From positions 1-64,000 of the forward strand of contig JANMMT010000105.1 in the NCBI GenBank assembly GCA_031373545.1: a DNA stretch of 64,000 bases, written 5' to 3'. Within the stretch, counting starts at the first letter, position 1, and every line of letters starts with the position of its first letter. The DNA is from JADCCX01 sp031373545 (GTDB lineage: Bacteria; Pseudomonadota; Alphaproteobacteria; Rhizobiales; Beijerinckiaceae). Position numbers and translations under genes: made by a program. Below the pieces are notes generated by a model. It made no database searches. It saw only the letters and a list, made by a program, of their open reading frames with translations, and had not been told where the DNA came from. Below, piece after piece: positions 52,126-60,855 of the stretch.

Positions 52126-52923
52126 TCATGCTCTGGGCGCTAGTTCTTTTGGTACTGTTTCTTTGGACACTGATTCTTTTGGCGCTGACTCTCTTGTCGT
52201 TGACTCTCTTGGAACCGCCTTCGAGTCCTGCGGTGTGGCGCTGGGCGCGCGCAGATACAGCGGCTTGGCGGGCGCGGTCGCCGGGTCCGCAGCCAGGCCT
52301 AGGCGTGCCACCCAGGCGGCATCGGGCGCGGGGCGCAGGTCCGCAATACCGACCTTGATGCCCAGCGCCATCGCTTCCGCCGCCAGTATCGGCGCACCCG
52401 AACCGGCCAGCCGTGCCGGCCCGGCTCCAATGGCCCGGCTCGCCTCCTTGATGCTGGCCAGCCGCGCCGCCACCAGCGTGCGCCCGGCGGAGGTGAAACT
52501 CTGGAAGAAGACCGCACCATGGCGGGCATCCACGGCAACGCCGATGGAGCCGGCCTGCGCGGCGTCAATGAGGGGGGCGGCGTAGGCCGCCAGCGTGCTC
52601 ACACCCACGACGGGAATGTTGGCCGCCAGTCCGATCGCCCGCGCCGCCGAGAGACCGATGCGCAGGCCCGTGAAGCTGCCCGGCCCGGTGGTGACCGCAA
52701 CACGCGCGAGGCTGCCAAAACCGCCGTCCACCCGCGCCATGACCCGCTGCAGCATGGGCATCAGCGCCTCGGCATGCCCCGTGGTCATTTCCTCGCGCTC
52801 GCCAGCAAGCAGTTTTCCGCCCTGGAAGACACAAACCGAGCAAGCGCCCAGCGCTGTATCGATCGCGAGCACGCGGGGCGCGGCTGCGTTGTAGGCGACA
52901 TCGGATTCGGCAGGAACGATCAT
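52126..52923 (-). CDS. tsaB: tRNA threonylcarbamoyladenosine biosynthesis protein TsaB
   Basis: TsaB (YeaZ) partners TsaD and TsaE in forming t6A37 on tRNA. The 265-residue protein has the ASKHA N-terminus VLAIDTALGACSVCV and the conserved TGPGSFTGLRIGLSAARAIGLA. It is about 35 residues longer than typical TsaB. The added tail consists of five imperfect pentapeptides (xxKES-type). A TsaD gene is not in the window. It lies ten bases before rimI. Confidence 0.92.
   Translation of the reverse strand: MIVPAESDVAYNAAAPRVLAIDTALGACSVCVFQGGKLLAGEREEMTTGHAEALMPMLQRVMARVDGGFGSLARVAVTTGPGSFTGLRIGLSAARAIGLAANIPVVGVSTLAAYAAPLIDAAQAGSIGVAVDARHGAVFFQSFTSAGRTLVAARLASIKEASRAIGAGPARLAGSGAPILAAEAMALGIKVGIADLRPAPDAAWVARLGLAADPATAPAKPLYLRAPSATPQDSKAVPRESTTRESAPKESVSKETVPKELAPRA
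52144..52218 (-). repeat. Five 15-bp tandem repeats in the tsaB 3' end
   Basis: Five imperfect 15-bp units (such as TTCTTTTGGCGCTGA on the plus strand) run in frame through the last coding part of tsaB. They encode VPRES, TTRES, APKES, VSKET and VPKEL. Slippage is the likely origin. Confidence 0.75.
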
Positions 52924-52969
52924 GCCCTAGGCTTTGCCCCAACCACACGCCGATTTGAAGAGGGCTTGT

Positions 52970-53536
52970 TCAGGCAATCGCCTCGACCGACTGCACATCC
53001 GGCACGAAATGGCGCAGCAGGTTCTGAATGCCGTGCTTGAGCGTGGCCGTGGAGGACGGGCAACCTGAACAGGCGCCCTTCATGACGAGGTACACAATGC
53101 CATCCTTGTAGCCCCGGAAAGTAATATCCCCGCCATCGCTGGCCACAGCGGGGCGAATGCGCGTGTCGAGCAGATCCTTGATCGTGGCGACGGTTTCCGT
53201 GTCTTTTTCATCAAAAAACTCTTCGGCATCAATGGCTTGTGGCACGGCCTCCGCCGTCAGCAGCGGCGCACCGGACATGAAATGCTCCATGATCGCGCCC
53301 AGAATGGCGGGCCGCATATGCGCCCACTCCTGATCACCCTTGGTCACGGTGATGAAATCCGAGCCGAAGAACACACCCGAGACGCCGGTGATGCCGAACA
53401 ATTTGCCGGCGAGCGGCGACTGCGTGGCCGCCGTGTCGCTTTCCAGAAACTCCATGGTGCCGTCATCGAGCACCGTGCGTCCGGGCAGAAACTTGAGCGT
53501 GGCGGGGTTCGGCGTCGCTTCGGTCTGGATGAACAT
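52970..53536 (-). CDS. NifU-domain iron-sulfur scaffold protein
   Basis: A 188-residue NFU-type protein. An N-terminal Nfu domain (FIQTEATPNPATLKFLPG) is followed by a NifU domain carrying the cluster motif CSGCPSS in LVMKGACSGCPSSTATLKHGIQ. It resembles the alphaproteobacterial NFU1 type and probably carries Fe-S clusters to target enzymes. The ATG used matches the family start; an in-frame start 14 codons earlier is unlikely. Confidence 0.93.
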   Translation of the reverse strand: MFIQTEATPNPATLKFLPGRTVLDDGTMEFLESDTAATQSPLAGKLFGITGVSGVFFGSDFITVTKGDQEWAHMRPAILGAIMEHFMSGAPLLTAEAVPQAIDAEEFFDEKDTETVATIKDLLDTRIRPAVASDGGDITFRGYKDGIVYLVMKGACSGCPSSTATLKHGIQNLLRHFVPDVQSVEAIA

Positions 53537-53646
53537 GGCGGGTCTCCTGGGCGTGTCCGGGTCAAGGCCGGAACGCATTGTTTAGAATTATTCTAACAGA
53601 GCTTTTCCATCGTGGAAAGCCGCCCCCTCCAGATAGGCGTTCCGAA

Positions 53647-54627
53647 TTACAAACGCACCCCTCCCTCGCCTACGACCTTGCCCCAGCGGGCGATTTCTGC
53701 CGTGACGAAGGCCCCGAACGGGGCGCCAGTCAGACGCACCACCTCTGAACCGTTGCGCTTCCAGGCGTCCTGAATCGCCGGCGTGTCGAAGGATTTAAGC
53801 AGTTCCGCCGTCATGCGCGCGATGATTTCGGGCGGCGTGCCCTTGATGGCCCAGAGCGCATACCAGGTGGCGACCTCGAAGCCCGCGACGCCCGCTTGCA
53901 CTGCCGTCGGAACATCGGGAAGGGAAGATGAGCGAATGGGCGAAGCCACCGCCAGCGCATTGATGGTACCAGAGGCAATCTGCTGCGCGGAACTCCCCAA
54001 GCCGTCGAACATCAGATCGATCTGCCCGCCGACAAGATCTTGCATGGCCGGGCCTGCGCCGCGGTATGGGATATGCGCCATCTTCGTGCCCGTCAGCATC
54101 TGGAACAGTTCGCCTGCCAGATGGTGCGTGGTGCCATTGCCCGCCGAGCCATAATTGAGCGCGCCCGGCTTGGCTTTGGCCTCCGCAATCAATTCGGCCA
54201 ATGTGCGGGCCTTGATGCGCGACGGGTTGACCACCACCACCTGGGGCGGACTGGAAACGATGCCGATGGGCACGAAGTCCTTCTCGATGTCGTAGTCGAG
54301 CTTGGGATACAGCGCGGGCGCGATGGCGTGATGCGCGGCGCCCATGAAGAACGTGTAGCCATCGCCCGCCATCTTCGAGGCTGTGGTTGCGCCCAGCGTC
54401 CCACCGGCACCGCCCCGGTTGTCCACCAGCACACGCACGCCCAGCTGCGTGTCCAACTGCGCCGCCAGGGGCCGCGCGAAGGCATCCGTGCCGCCGCCAG
54501 CCGGAAACGGGTTGATGATGGTGATGGGCCGCGCGGGCCATCCTGCCTGGGCGCGCGCGCCTGAGGTTGCCGTGGCCGCCAGCGCCGCTGCGCCCGCCAG
54601 GGCGGTGCGCCTGTTGATCATGTACAT
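53647..54627 (-). CDS. Tripartite tricarboxylate transporter substrate-binding protein (TctC/Bug)
   Basis: A 326-residue periplasmic binding protein. The N-terminus NRRTALAGAAALAATATSGARAQA is a signal peptide (Tat-like twin arginine). The Bug family signatures are PITIINPFPAGGGTDAFARP and a later YRGAGPAMQDLVGGQIDLMFD. GGGAGG-type AGGAGG sits five bases before the start. It is divergent from malonyl-CoA synthetase, so it may bind malonate or a related carboxylate. TctA/TctB genes are not in the window. Confidence 0.9.
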   Translation of the reverse strand: MYMINRRTALAGAAALAATATSGARAQAGWPARPITIINPFPAGGGTDAFARPLAAQLDTQLGVRVLVDNRGGAGGTLGATTASKMAGDGYTFFMGAAHHAIAPALYPKLDYDIEKDFVPIGIVSSPPQVVVVNPSRIKARTLAELIAEAKAKPGALNYGSAGNGTTHHLAGELFQMLTGTKMAHIPYRGAGPAMQDLVGGQIDLMFDGLGSSAQQIASGTINALAVASPIRSSSLPDVPTAVQAGVAGFEVATWYALWAIKGTPPEIIARMTAELLKSFDTPAIQDAWKRNGSEVVRLTGAPFGAFVTAEIARWGKVVGEGGVRL

Positions 54628-54810
54628 ATTATCCTCCCGGAGTGCCTGAATCTGATGTTCAGACTTGGGCACCAATTTAGCGTTCGCTTTGCATGCTTCA
54701 ATGGCCACTTTGGAAGGGGGGCACACACAACGGAGGGCTTGTCAGCACGGATCGCTTGGGAGAAGGGGGAGGCAAGGAGCCCGAAAAGGAGCCCGCACAA
54801 GGAGCCCGTC

Positions 54811-56316
54811 ATGGCCAATCATCTCTTCGATCTCATCCGCGCCCGTGCGCCTGCGCTGGAGCAGCGTTTCATCGAGACGCCGCAGGGCGGCGTGCTGAGC
54901 TACGGCGCGCTGTTCGATCAGGCGGCGCGCTTTGCCACGCTGCTTGTCGCGCGGGGGGTCTCGCCGGGGGACCGGGTGGCCGTGCAGGTGGAAAAAAGCC
55001 CCGAGGCGCTGGTGCTTTATCTGGCCTGCCTCAAGGCAGGCGCGGTGTTTCTGCCGCTCAACACGGCCTACACCATCGCCGAGCTTGACTACTTCATCGA
55101 TGACGCCCGCCCGCGGCTGATTGTCTGTGATCCCGCGCGCGCGGCGGCCATCAGCGCCATTGCGGGCCTCGCCACGGTCGAAACGCTGGATGCGAGCGGC
55201 GCGGGCAGCCTGCCGGACGGCGCAGCGGGTTATGGCGCGTACTTCACCGATGTGCCACGCGGCCCGGATGATCTGGCGGCAATTCTCTATACCTCCGGCA
55301 CCACTGGCCGCTCGAAAGGGGCGATGCTGAGCCACGACAATCTGGCCTCCAACGCGCTGGCGCTGGCCGAATGCTGGCGATTCACCAGCGAGGATGTCCT
55401 GCTGCACGCCCTGCCGATCTTCCACACCCACGGTTTGTTTGTGGCGACCAATGTCCTGCTCATGTCCGGCGGCTCGATGTTTTTCATGCCCAAGCTCGAT
55501 CCCGACCAGATCTTCGCGCTGATGCCGCGCGCCACCACCATGATGGGTGTTCCCACGTTTTATGTGCGGCTGTTGCAGGATGCGCGCCTGACGCGGGAAG
55601 CTACCGCCCATTTGCGGCTCTTCATCTCGGGGTCTGCCCCCCTGCTGGCGGAGACGCACCGCGAATGGAGCGCGCGCACGGGCCATTCGATCCTGGAGCG
55701 CTACGGCATGACCGAGACCAACATGAACACCTCCAACCCCTATGAGGGCGCGCGCATCGCCGGCACCGTCGGCCTGCCGCTGCCGGGTGTGGCCGTGCGT
55801 GTGACGGAGCCCCGAACCGGCACGCCGCTTGGCGCGGATTCCATCGGAATGATCGAGGTGAAGGGCCCGAATGTTTTCCTGGGCTATTGGCAGAATCCCG
55901 AAAAAACCAAGGCAGAGTTTCGCGCCGATGGGTTTTTCATCACAGGCGACCTCGGCAAGATCGACCCGCAGGGCTATGTCCACATCCTTGGGCGCGGCAA
56001 GGATCTGATCATCACCGGCGGCTACAATGTCTATCCCAAAGAGGTGGAAAGCGAGATCGACGCGCTGCCCGGCGTGGTGGAAAGCGCCGTCATCGGCCTG
56101 CCGCACACAGATTTCGGCGAAGGTGTGACGGCGGTGGTGGTGCGCACCAAAGGGGCCGTGCTGGATGAAAAGGCGATGCTCGCCGCCCTTGAGCCGCGCC
56201 TTGCGCGCTACAAGTTGCCCAAGCGCGTCATCATGGTGGATGATCTGCCCCGCAACACCATGGGCAAGGTGCAGAAAAACGTGCTGCGCGAGACCTACAA
56301 GGGGCTGTATCTGTAG
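54811..56316 (+). CDS. matB: Malonyl-CoA synthetase-type AMP-forming ligase
   Basis: A 501-residue ANL-family ligase. It has the ATP-binding motif YTSGTTGRSKGAMLSH, ERYGMTETNMNTSNPYEGAR, TGDLGKIDPQGYVHILGR, and the catalytic lysine in PRNTMGKVQKNVLRE. It closely resembles malonate-CoA ligases (MatB), which make malonyl-CoA from malonate and CoA. AAGGAGCCCG occurs twice upstream, the second at a good distance from the ATG. The stop lies two bases before the convergent epmB. Confidence 0.85.
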   Translation: MANHLFDLIRARAPALEQRFIETPQGGVLSYGALFDQAARFATLLVARGVSPGDRVAVQVEKSPEALVLYLACLKAGAVFLPLNTAYTIAELDYFIDDARPRLIVCDPARAAAISAIAGLATVETLDASGAGSLPDGAAGYGAYFTDVPRGPDDLAAILYTSGTTGRSKGAMLSHDNLASNALALAECWRFTSEDVLLHALPIFHTHGLFVATNVLLMSGGSMFFMPKLDPDQIFALMPRATTMMGVPTFYVRLLQDARLTREATAHLRLFISGSAPLLAETHREWSARTGHSILERYGMTETNMNTSNPYEGARIAGTVGLPLPGVAVRVTEPRTGTPLGADSIGMIEVKGPNVFLGYWQNPEKTKAEFRADGFFITGDLGKIDPQGYVHILGRGKDLIITGGYNVYPKEVESEIDALPGVVESAVIGLPHTDFGEGVTAVVVRTKGAVLDEKAMLAALEPRLARYKLPKRVIMVDDLPRNTMGKVQKNVLRETYKGLYL

Positions 56317-56317
56317 C

Positions 56318-57358
56318 TCATTCCACCCTGTGCAGACCGCCCTGATAATCCAGCACATCCACCGCGCCCTCGGTGCGCGTGAGGTAGGTCGGCCCGATGG
56401 GCGATTTGCCCGCCCCGCCGGGGATATCCAGCACGTAGGTCGGCTGGCACAGACCCGAGAGCGCGCCGCGCAGGCTGGCCACCAGCGCCTGCCCCTCGGC
56501 GATGGACAGGCGAAAATGGCTCGTGCCGGGTGCGAGATCCGGGTGGTGCAGGTAATAGGGCTTGATGCGGTTGGCGACGAAGGCGCGCATCAGCGCGGCC
56601 AGCGTATCGGTGCTGTCGTTCACGCCCCTGAGCAGCACGCTCTGCGACAGCAGCGATATGCCATTGTCCGCGAGGCGGCGGATGGCCGTTTGTGCCCTTG
56701 ATGTGAACTCGCGCGGGTGATTGGCGTGGATCGCCACGTAAACCGCCTTCACCGGATGCGCGAGGGCGCGAGCCAAGGCCGGTGTGATGCGCGCGGGGTC
56801 CACGACAGGCACGCGGCTGTGCCAGCGGATAACCTTGACGTGAGGCATGTCGCCCAGCCGCCGGGTCAGCTCTGCCACGCGCCGGGCGGTGAGTATGAGC
56901 GGGTCACCACCTGTGATGATCACCTCGAAGATGGCCGGGTTGGCCGCGATGTAAGCCAGCGCTGCATCAAGCTTTGGGCCCGTCAGCGACGCGCCGCCGG
57001 GGCCGACCATTTCGCGCCTGAAGCAGAAGCGGCAGTACACCGGGCAGGCATGCACGATCTTGAGCAGCACACGGTCGGGGTAACGGTGGACGATGCCTTC
57101 GACCGGACTGTGGGCCGCGTCACCGATGGGATCGGCATGCTCCTTGGACGTGGTCACCAACTCCTCCGCGCGCGGGATGAACTGGCGCGCGATCGGATCA
57201 GCGGGGTCCGCTGCATCCATCAACTCCGCCATGTCGGGCGTGACACCAATTGCATAACGCGCTGCAACGGGGGCAAGCGCAGGCACTTGCACTGCCGGCA
57301 GGAGGCCATGCTCCAAAAGCTCGGCGAGCGTGCGCAGCGGTTTGACAGGGGCATTCAT
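56318..57358 (-). CDS. epmB: EF-P beta-lysylation radical SAM aminomutase (EpmB-like)
   Basis: EpmB is a lysine 2,3-aminomutase that makes beta-lysine for EF-P modification. The 346-residue protein has the radical SAM CxxxCxxC motif CPVYCRFC (Cys105, 109, 112), the ITGGDPL substrate segment and the PLP lysine in DIPGGAGKSPIG. It overlaps the epmA stop by ATGA, so the two are coupled. A distinction from catabolic lysine aminomutases is made by the neighbouring epmA and efp. Confidence 0.9.
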   Translation of the reverse strand: MNAPVKPLRTLAELLEHGLLPAVQVPALAPVAARYAIGVTPDMAELMDAADPADPIARQFIPRAEELVTTSKEHADPIGDAAHSPVEGIVHRYPDRVLLKIVHACPVYCRFCFRREMVGPGGASLTGPKLDAALAYIAANPAIFEVIITGGDPLILTARRVAELTRRLGDMPHVKVIRWHSRVPVVDPARITPALARALAHPVKAVYVAIHANHPREFTSRAQTAIRRLADNGISLLSQSVLLRGVNDSTDTLAALMRAFVANRIKPYYLHHPDLAPGTSHFRLSIAEGQALVASLRGALSGLCQPTYVLDIPGGAGKSPIGPTYLTRTEGAVDVLDYQGGLHRVE

Positions 57359-58416
57359 CGCGGCTGTGTGAAGGGATCGACTGAGGGAGTCCAGAGCACG
57401 GCGTCGATGTGGCTTGCCCCCGTCGCCAGCATCACCAGCCGGTCGAAGCCAAGTGCAGCACCCGATGCCTCGGGCATATGCGCCAATGCGGCGAGAAACA
57501 CCTCGTCCAACGGGTAACGCTCGCCGTAGATCGCCTGTTTCAGGTCCATGTCGGCTTCAAAGCGCGCGCGCTGCTCCACCGGGTCTGTGAGTTCGCCGAA
57601 TGCATTGGCCAGTTCCACGCCGCAGGCATAAAGCTCGAAGCGTTCCGCGAGGCGCGGGTCACCCGGCTTGTGCCGGGCCAGTGCTGCTTCTGGCGCGGGG
57701 TAATCCATCAGGATGGTGGCACGGCCAAGGCCCAGGTTGGGCTCGATCTTTTCCACCAGAATGCGGCTGAAGATATCGGACCAGCTGTCATCGGATGCGG
57801 TTCGAACGTGGGCGGATGTTGCCGCAGCCGCCAGAGCGTCGCGGTCGGTGCTTTCAGCTTCGAATGTTGTCACCAGGTCGATGTCGGCAAAGCGCTGAAA
57901 TGCCTCTGCCACACTGAGCCGCTCCGGCGGCAAACGCGGGTCCATGGTACGCCCGCGCCAGTTCCAGACATTGCGCCCCGCTGTTGTGGCCGTCAGCACC
58001 AGCAATGCAGCGCAGTCATCCATGAGCTGCGTGTAAGGCGCGCCTGCACGGTACCATTCGAGCATGGTGAACTCGGGCGCATGCAGCGCGCCGCGCTCGC
58101 GGTTGCGGAAGACGCGCGCCAGCGTGAAAATCTGCGTCTCACCCGCCGCCAACAGGCGCTTGCAGGCGAATTCCGGCGATGTGTGGAGATAGAGCGGCGC
58201 CTCACGGCCATCGGTGGCGCGCAGCGTGGTCGCCAGCGCATGCAGATGCGTCTCGTTGCCCGGAGAGGTCTGCAGCTGCGCGGTTTCCACTTCGGTGAAG
58301 CCGCCGTGCATGAACCAGTTCTCCACCGCACGGCGGATTCGGCCACGCTCCACAAGCCGAGCCCGCCGGGCCGCATGATGTGACCGCATGTCGAGATGGG
58401 CCTCTTCAGATGGCAT
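57355..58416 (-). CDS. epmA: EF-P--(R)-beta-lysine ligase EpmA (GenX/PoxA)
   Basis: EpmA attaches (R)-beta-lysine to EF-P. The 353-residue protein resembles the catalytic domain of class II lysyl-tRNA synthetase without the anticodon domain: motif 2 RVFRNRERGALHAPEFTMLEWYRAG and motif 3 GAALGFDRLVML. It is divergent from efp with a 127-bp promoter region. The epmA-epmB pair and efp together form a complete modification module except for EpmC. Confidence 0.94.
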   Translation of the reverse strand: MPSEEAHLDMRSHHAARRARLVERGRIRRAVENWFMHGGFTEVETAQLQTSPGNETHLHALATTLRATDGREAPLYLHTSPEFACKRLLAAGETQIFTLARVFRNRERGALHAPEFTMLEWYRAGAPYTQLMDDCAALLVLTATTAGRNVWNWRGRTMDPRLPPERLSVAEAFQRFADIDLVTTFEAESTDRDALAAAATSAHVRTASDDSWSDIFSRILVEKIEPNLGLGRATILMDYPAPEAALARHKPGDPRLAERFELYACGVELANAFGELTDPVEQRARFEADMDLKQAIYGERYPLDEVFLAALAHMPEASGAALGFDRLVMLATGASHIDAVLWTPSVDPFTQPR

Positions 58417-58543
58417 TCAAGCTCCCTTGACGGCGCTATAGGGCTTTTCTTGCGCCCCTGAACCTGCCAGAGGAGCGCCACACATTTTGTTTTCCTGCCC
58501 ACACGGATCTCACGCGCGGGCGCTCCACACCAAGGTTTTGCAC

Positions 58544-59113
58544 ATGGTCAAGGTCATCGCCAGCTCGCTTCGCAAGGGCAACGTCGTCGAAATGGACGGA
58601 CGCCTGCACACGATCATCGTGGCGGACAACATCCATCCCGGCAAGGGCACACCTGTGACGCAACTCGACATGCGCCGCATCGGCGATGGCATCAAGGTCT
58701 CGGTGCGCTTCCGCACCACGGAATCGGTCGAGAAGGCCGAGCTTGACACGCGCGATTATCAGTACCTCTACCGCGACGGTGACATTTTCCATTTCATGAA
58801 CCAGGAGAATTTCGACCAGATACAGGTGCCGCAGGAAGTGATCGGTGATGTCGCGCCCTACCTGCTGGAAAACATGGTGGTTCAACTCTCGATCTTTGGC
58901 GAAAATGCCGTCTCCATTGAAATTCCGCAGAAGGTGACCCTGGAAGTGGTGGAAACTGAACCGGCCAACAAGGGCCAGACGGCCTCCTCGTCCTACAAGC
59001 CTGCGATCCTGTCCAACGGGGTGCGCACAACAGTGCCGCCGCATATATCGGTCGGCACGCGCATCGTCGTAAACACCGAGGATGGGGCCTATTACGAGCG
59101 CGCCAAAGACTGA
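58544..59113 (+). CDS. efp: Elongation factor P
   Basis: EF-P relieves ribosome stalling at polyproline. The 189-residue protein has the three beta-barrel domains and the modified residue Lys34 in IHPGKGTP. Lys34 is kept, consistent with beta-lysylation by the adjacent EpmA and EpmB. The ATG used (MVKVIASSLRKG) has family likeness; the frame extends 19 codons upstream without similarity. Confidence 0.96.
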   Translation: MVKVIASSLRKGNVVEMDGRLHTIIVADNIHPGKGTPVTQLDMRRIGDGIKVSVRFRTTESVEKAELDTRDYQYLYRDGDIFHFMNQENFDQIQVPQEVIGDVAPYLLENMVVQLSIFGENAVSIEIPQKVTLEVVETEPANKGQTASSSYKPAILSNGVRTTVPPHISVGTRIVVNTEDGAYYERAKD

Positions 59114-59137
59114 ACGCCTCTCATATTTTAAGCCATT

Positions 59138-59153
59138 CCGGCACGCGTGCCGG
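59138..59153. repeat. Perfect 16-bp GC palindrome after efp
   Basis: CCGGCACGCGTGCCGG is a perfect palindrome 24 bp after the efp stop. It could form a hairpin and end the efp transcript, but no T-run follows. Confidence 0.4.
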
Positions 59154-59172
59154 CCGCTTGGCGTACGATGTA

Positions 59173-59190
59173 TTGCACAATTCTGTACAA
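59173..59190. promoter_or_regulatory. Inverted repeat upstream of the glycosylphosphotransferase
   Basis: TTGCACA and TGTACAA arms with a four-base ATTC spacer pair at six of seven positions. A second ACAAT...ATTGT pair overlaps it. It lies about 120 bp before the coding start in an AT-rich spacer. A regulator-binding site is likely by position. Confidence 0.35.
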
Positions 59191-59310
59191 TATGACATAC
59201 ATTGTCCGTGACCTCGCGTTACGTATGGAACAGGGGCCATCCGGTCATGACGATCTTCACCTTGCCCGGCAAGGCATTGCAATTGCAGTGCTTCCCCCAG
59301 AGCGGTCGGC

Positions 59311-60843
59311 ATGAAGCGCCTTCGGCACGATACAGGGTCATTCCGGAACAGCAGTTGGGTGGGTTGGGCAGCGATGGCACACAAGTCCAGTTATCTCGAA
59401 TTTGCCGCAGCGCGGCCTTTCCATGTGGAAAGTGCGACGCGCCAGTCCCGTGGCGCGCGTCTGCGCGGGCTTTTCAGCATGCTTGCAGGTGCTTCCGATA
59501 CGGCCGCCATCATTGTCACGGCCTTCGTCGTCGGCTGGCTTTACCATCTGGTGGCGCTTGGCGAGCGTCCGGACATCGACAACCTCGTGCAGATCGGGGC
59601 GGTGATCGTGCTGTTCACGCTCATTCCCAACGTGATGCGCAACGAATACGCGATCGGCAATTTTCTCGAATTCCGAGGGCATGTGCGCCGCTCGTTCCAG
59701 CTCTGGAACCTGGCTTTCCTGGCGGCCATCGTGCTGGGGTTTCTCACCAAGACCAGCATGATCTTTTCGCGAGGGACGGTGGTGCTGCTGTATGCGGGCG
59801 GGTTTCTTGCCCTCGTTGCCGGGCGTTATCTTCTGGTGCGCCTTGTCCAGATCGCCAGCAAGACCGGCACCGTGACCGCGCGGCGGATTTTTCTGGTGGG
59901 TCATGAAGAGGAGATCATGGCCTTTGCCATGCGTCACCAGCCCTGGAACATGGGCATGGACATCGCGGGTTTTGCAGCCCTGCCCCAAGGCGTCGATGCC
60001 ACGCCAGAAGCCGTGCAGGAGGCCATCGACGAGGCCGTGCTCAGCGCCCGCACCTCTTCGCCCGACGATATTTTCGTGCTGATCTCGTGGCACCAGCGCG
60101 CGTTGGTGGAAGCCGCGATCGACGGCTTCATGACCATCCCCGCCTCCATCCACCTGGGGGCCGAGCCCCTGCTGGAGCGGTTCAGCGATGTGCGCATCGC
60201 CCGGGTTGGCACAGTGCCCAGCGTGCAGGTTGTGCGCCGCCCCATGGGTGCGATGGAAATCGCCCTCAAACGCCTGTTCGACGCCCTGGTCGGCACGGCG
60301 GCGCTCATCCTGCTGGCTCCCGTGTTCATGGGCATCGGTCTTGCGATCCGCCTCGACAGCCGCGGCCCGGTGTTCTTCATGCAGCGCCGCCACGGCTTCA
60401 ACCAGGGCACGTTCCGCATTGCCAAATTCCGCACGATGTTCACGATGGATGACGGCGATGTGGTGCGCCAGGCCAGCGCCAACGATGCGCGGATCACCCG
60501 CGTGGGGCGCTTCCTGCGGCGCTGGAACCTCGATGAACTGCCGCAGCTCTGGAACGTGGTGAAGGGCGATATGTCCCTGGTGGGCCCACGCCCCCATGCG
60601 CTGGCGCATGACCATGTCTTCGAGCGGCGCATCGCGCAATACGCACGCCGTCACAACGTCAAACCTGGAATCACGGGGTGGGCGCAGGTCAACGGTTTTC
60701 GCGGGGAAACCTCGACCGACGACAAGATGCGGCTGCGCGTCGAGCATGATCTGGCCTACATCGACAACTGGTCGATCTGGTTCGACATCTCGATCATCCT
60801 GCAGACGATCTTTTCCCGAAAGGCTTACCGCAACGCCGTCTAG
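59311..60843 (+). CDS. Polyprenyl glycosylphosphotransferase (WcaJ/exopolysaccharide initiation type)
   Basis: A 510-residue enzyme that starts exopolysaccharide or glycan chains by moving sugar-1-phosphate to undecaprenyl phosphate. Four or five N-terminal hydrophobic segments (about 70-185) are followed by a nucleotide-binding-like domain and the C-terminal catalytic part: KRLFDALVGTAALILLAPVF, then KFRTMFTMDDGD, RRWNLDELPQLWNVVKGDMSLVGPRP and PGITGWAQVNGFRGE. The start may instead be the ATG at 59374. Its stop codon TAG belongs to a 15-bp copy of the MITE end. No other polysaccharide gene is in the window. Confidence 0.93.
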   Translation: MKRLRHDTGSFRNSSWVGWAAMAHKSSYLEFAAARPFHVESATRQSRGARLRGLFSMLAGASDTAAIIVTAFVVGWLYHLVALGERPDIDNLVQIGAVIVLFTLIPNVMRNEYAIGNFLEFRGHVRRSFQLWNLAFLAAIVLGFLTKTSMIFSRGTVVLLYAGGFLALVAGRYLLVRLVQIASKTGTVTARRIFLVGHEEEIMAFAMRHQPWNMGMDIAGFAALPQGVDATPEAVQEAIDEAVLSARTSSPDDIFVLISWHQRALVEAAIDGFMTIPASIHLGAEPLLERFSDVRIARVGTVPSVQVVRRPMGAMEIALKRLFDALVGTAALILLAPVFMGIGLAIRLDSRGPVFFMQRRHGFNQGTFRIAKFRTMFTMDDGDVVRQASANDARITRVGRFLRRWNLDELPQLWNVVKGDMSLVGPRPHALAHDHVFERRIAQYARRHNVKPGITGWAQVNGFRGETSTDDKMRLRVEHDLAYIDNWSIWFDISIILQTIFSRKAYRNAV

Positions 60844-60855
60844 GCCGTGAACTCA
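60841..60855 (+). repeat. 15-bp copy of the MITE terminal sequence
   Basis: TAGGCCGTGAACTCA is identical to the first 15 bases of the element at 22361, and is absent elsewhere in this window by reading. It forms the stop codon of the upstream glycosylphosphotransferase and the stop of the convergent thioesterase. It could be a relic of the element or a shared target. Confidence 0.6.

Noticed and set aside
52144..52218. CRISPR-like tandem repeats
   Set aside because: The units are contiguous and in a coding frame, with no spacers.
54788..54810. Two copies of AAGGAGCCCG before matB
   Set aside because: The second is simply the ribosome site; the first may be a chance duplication.
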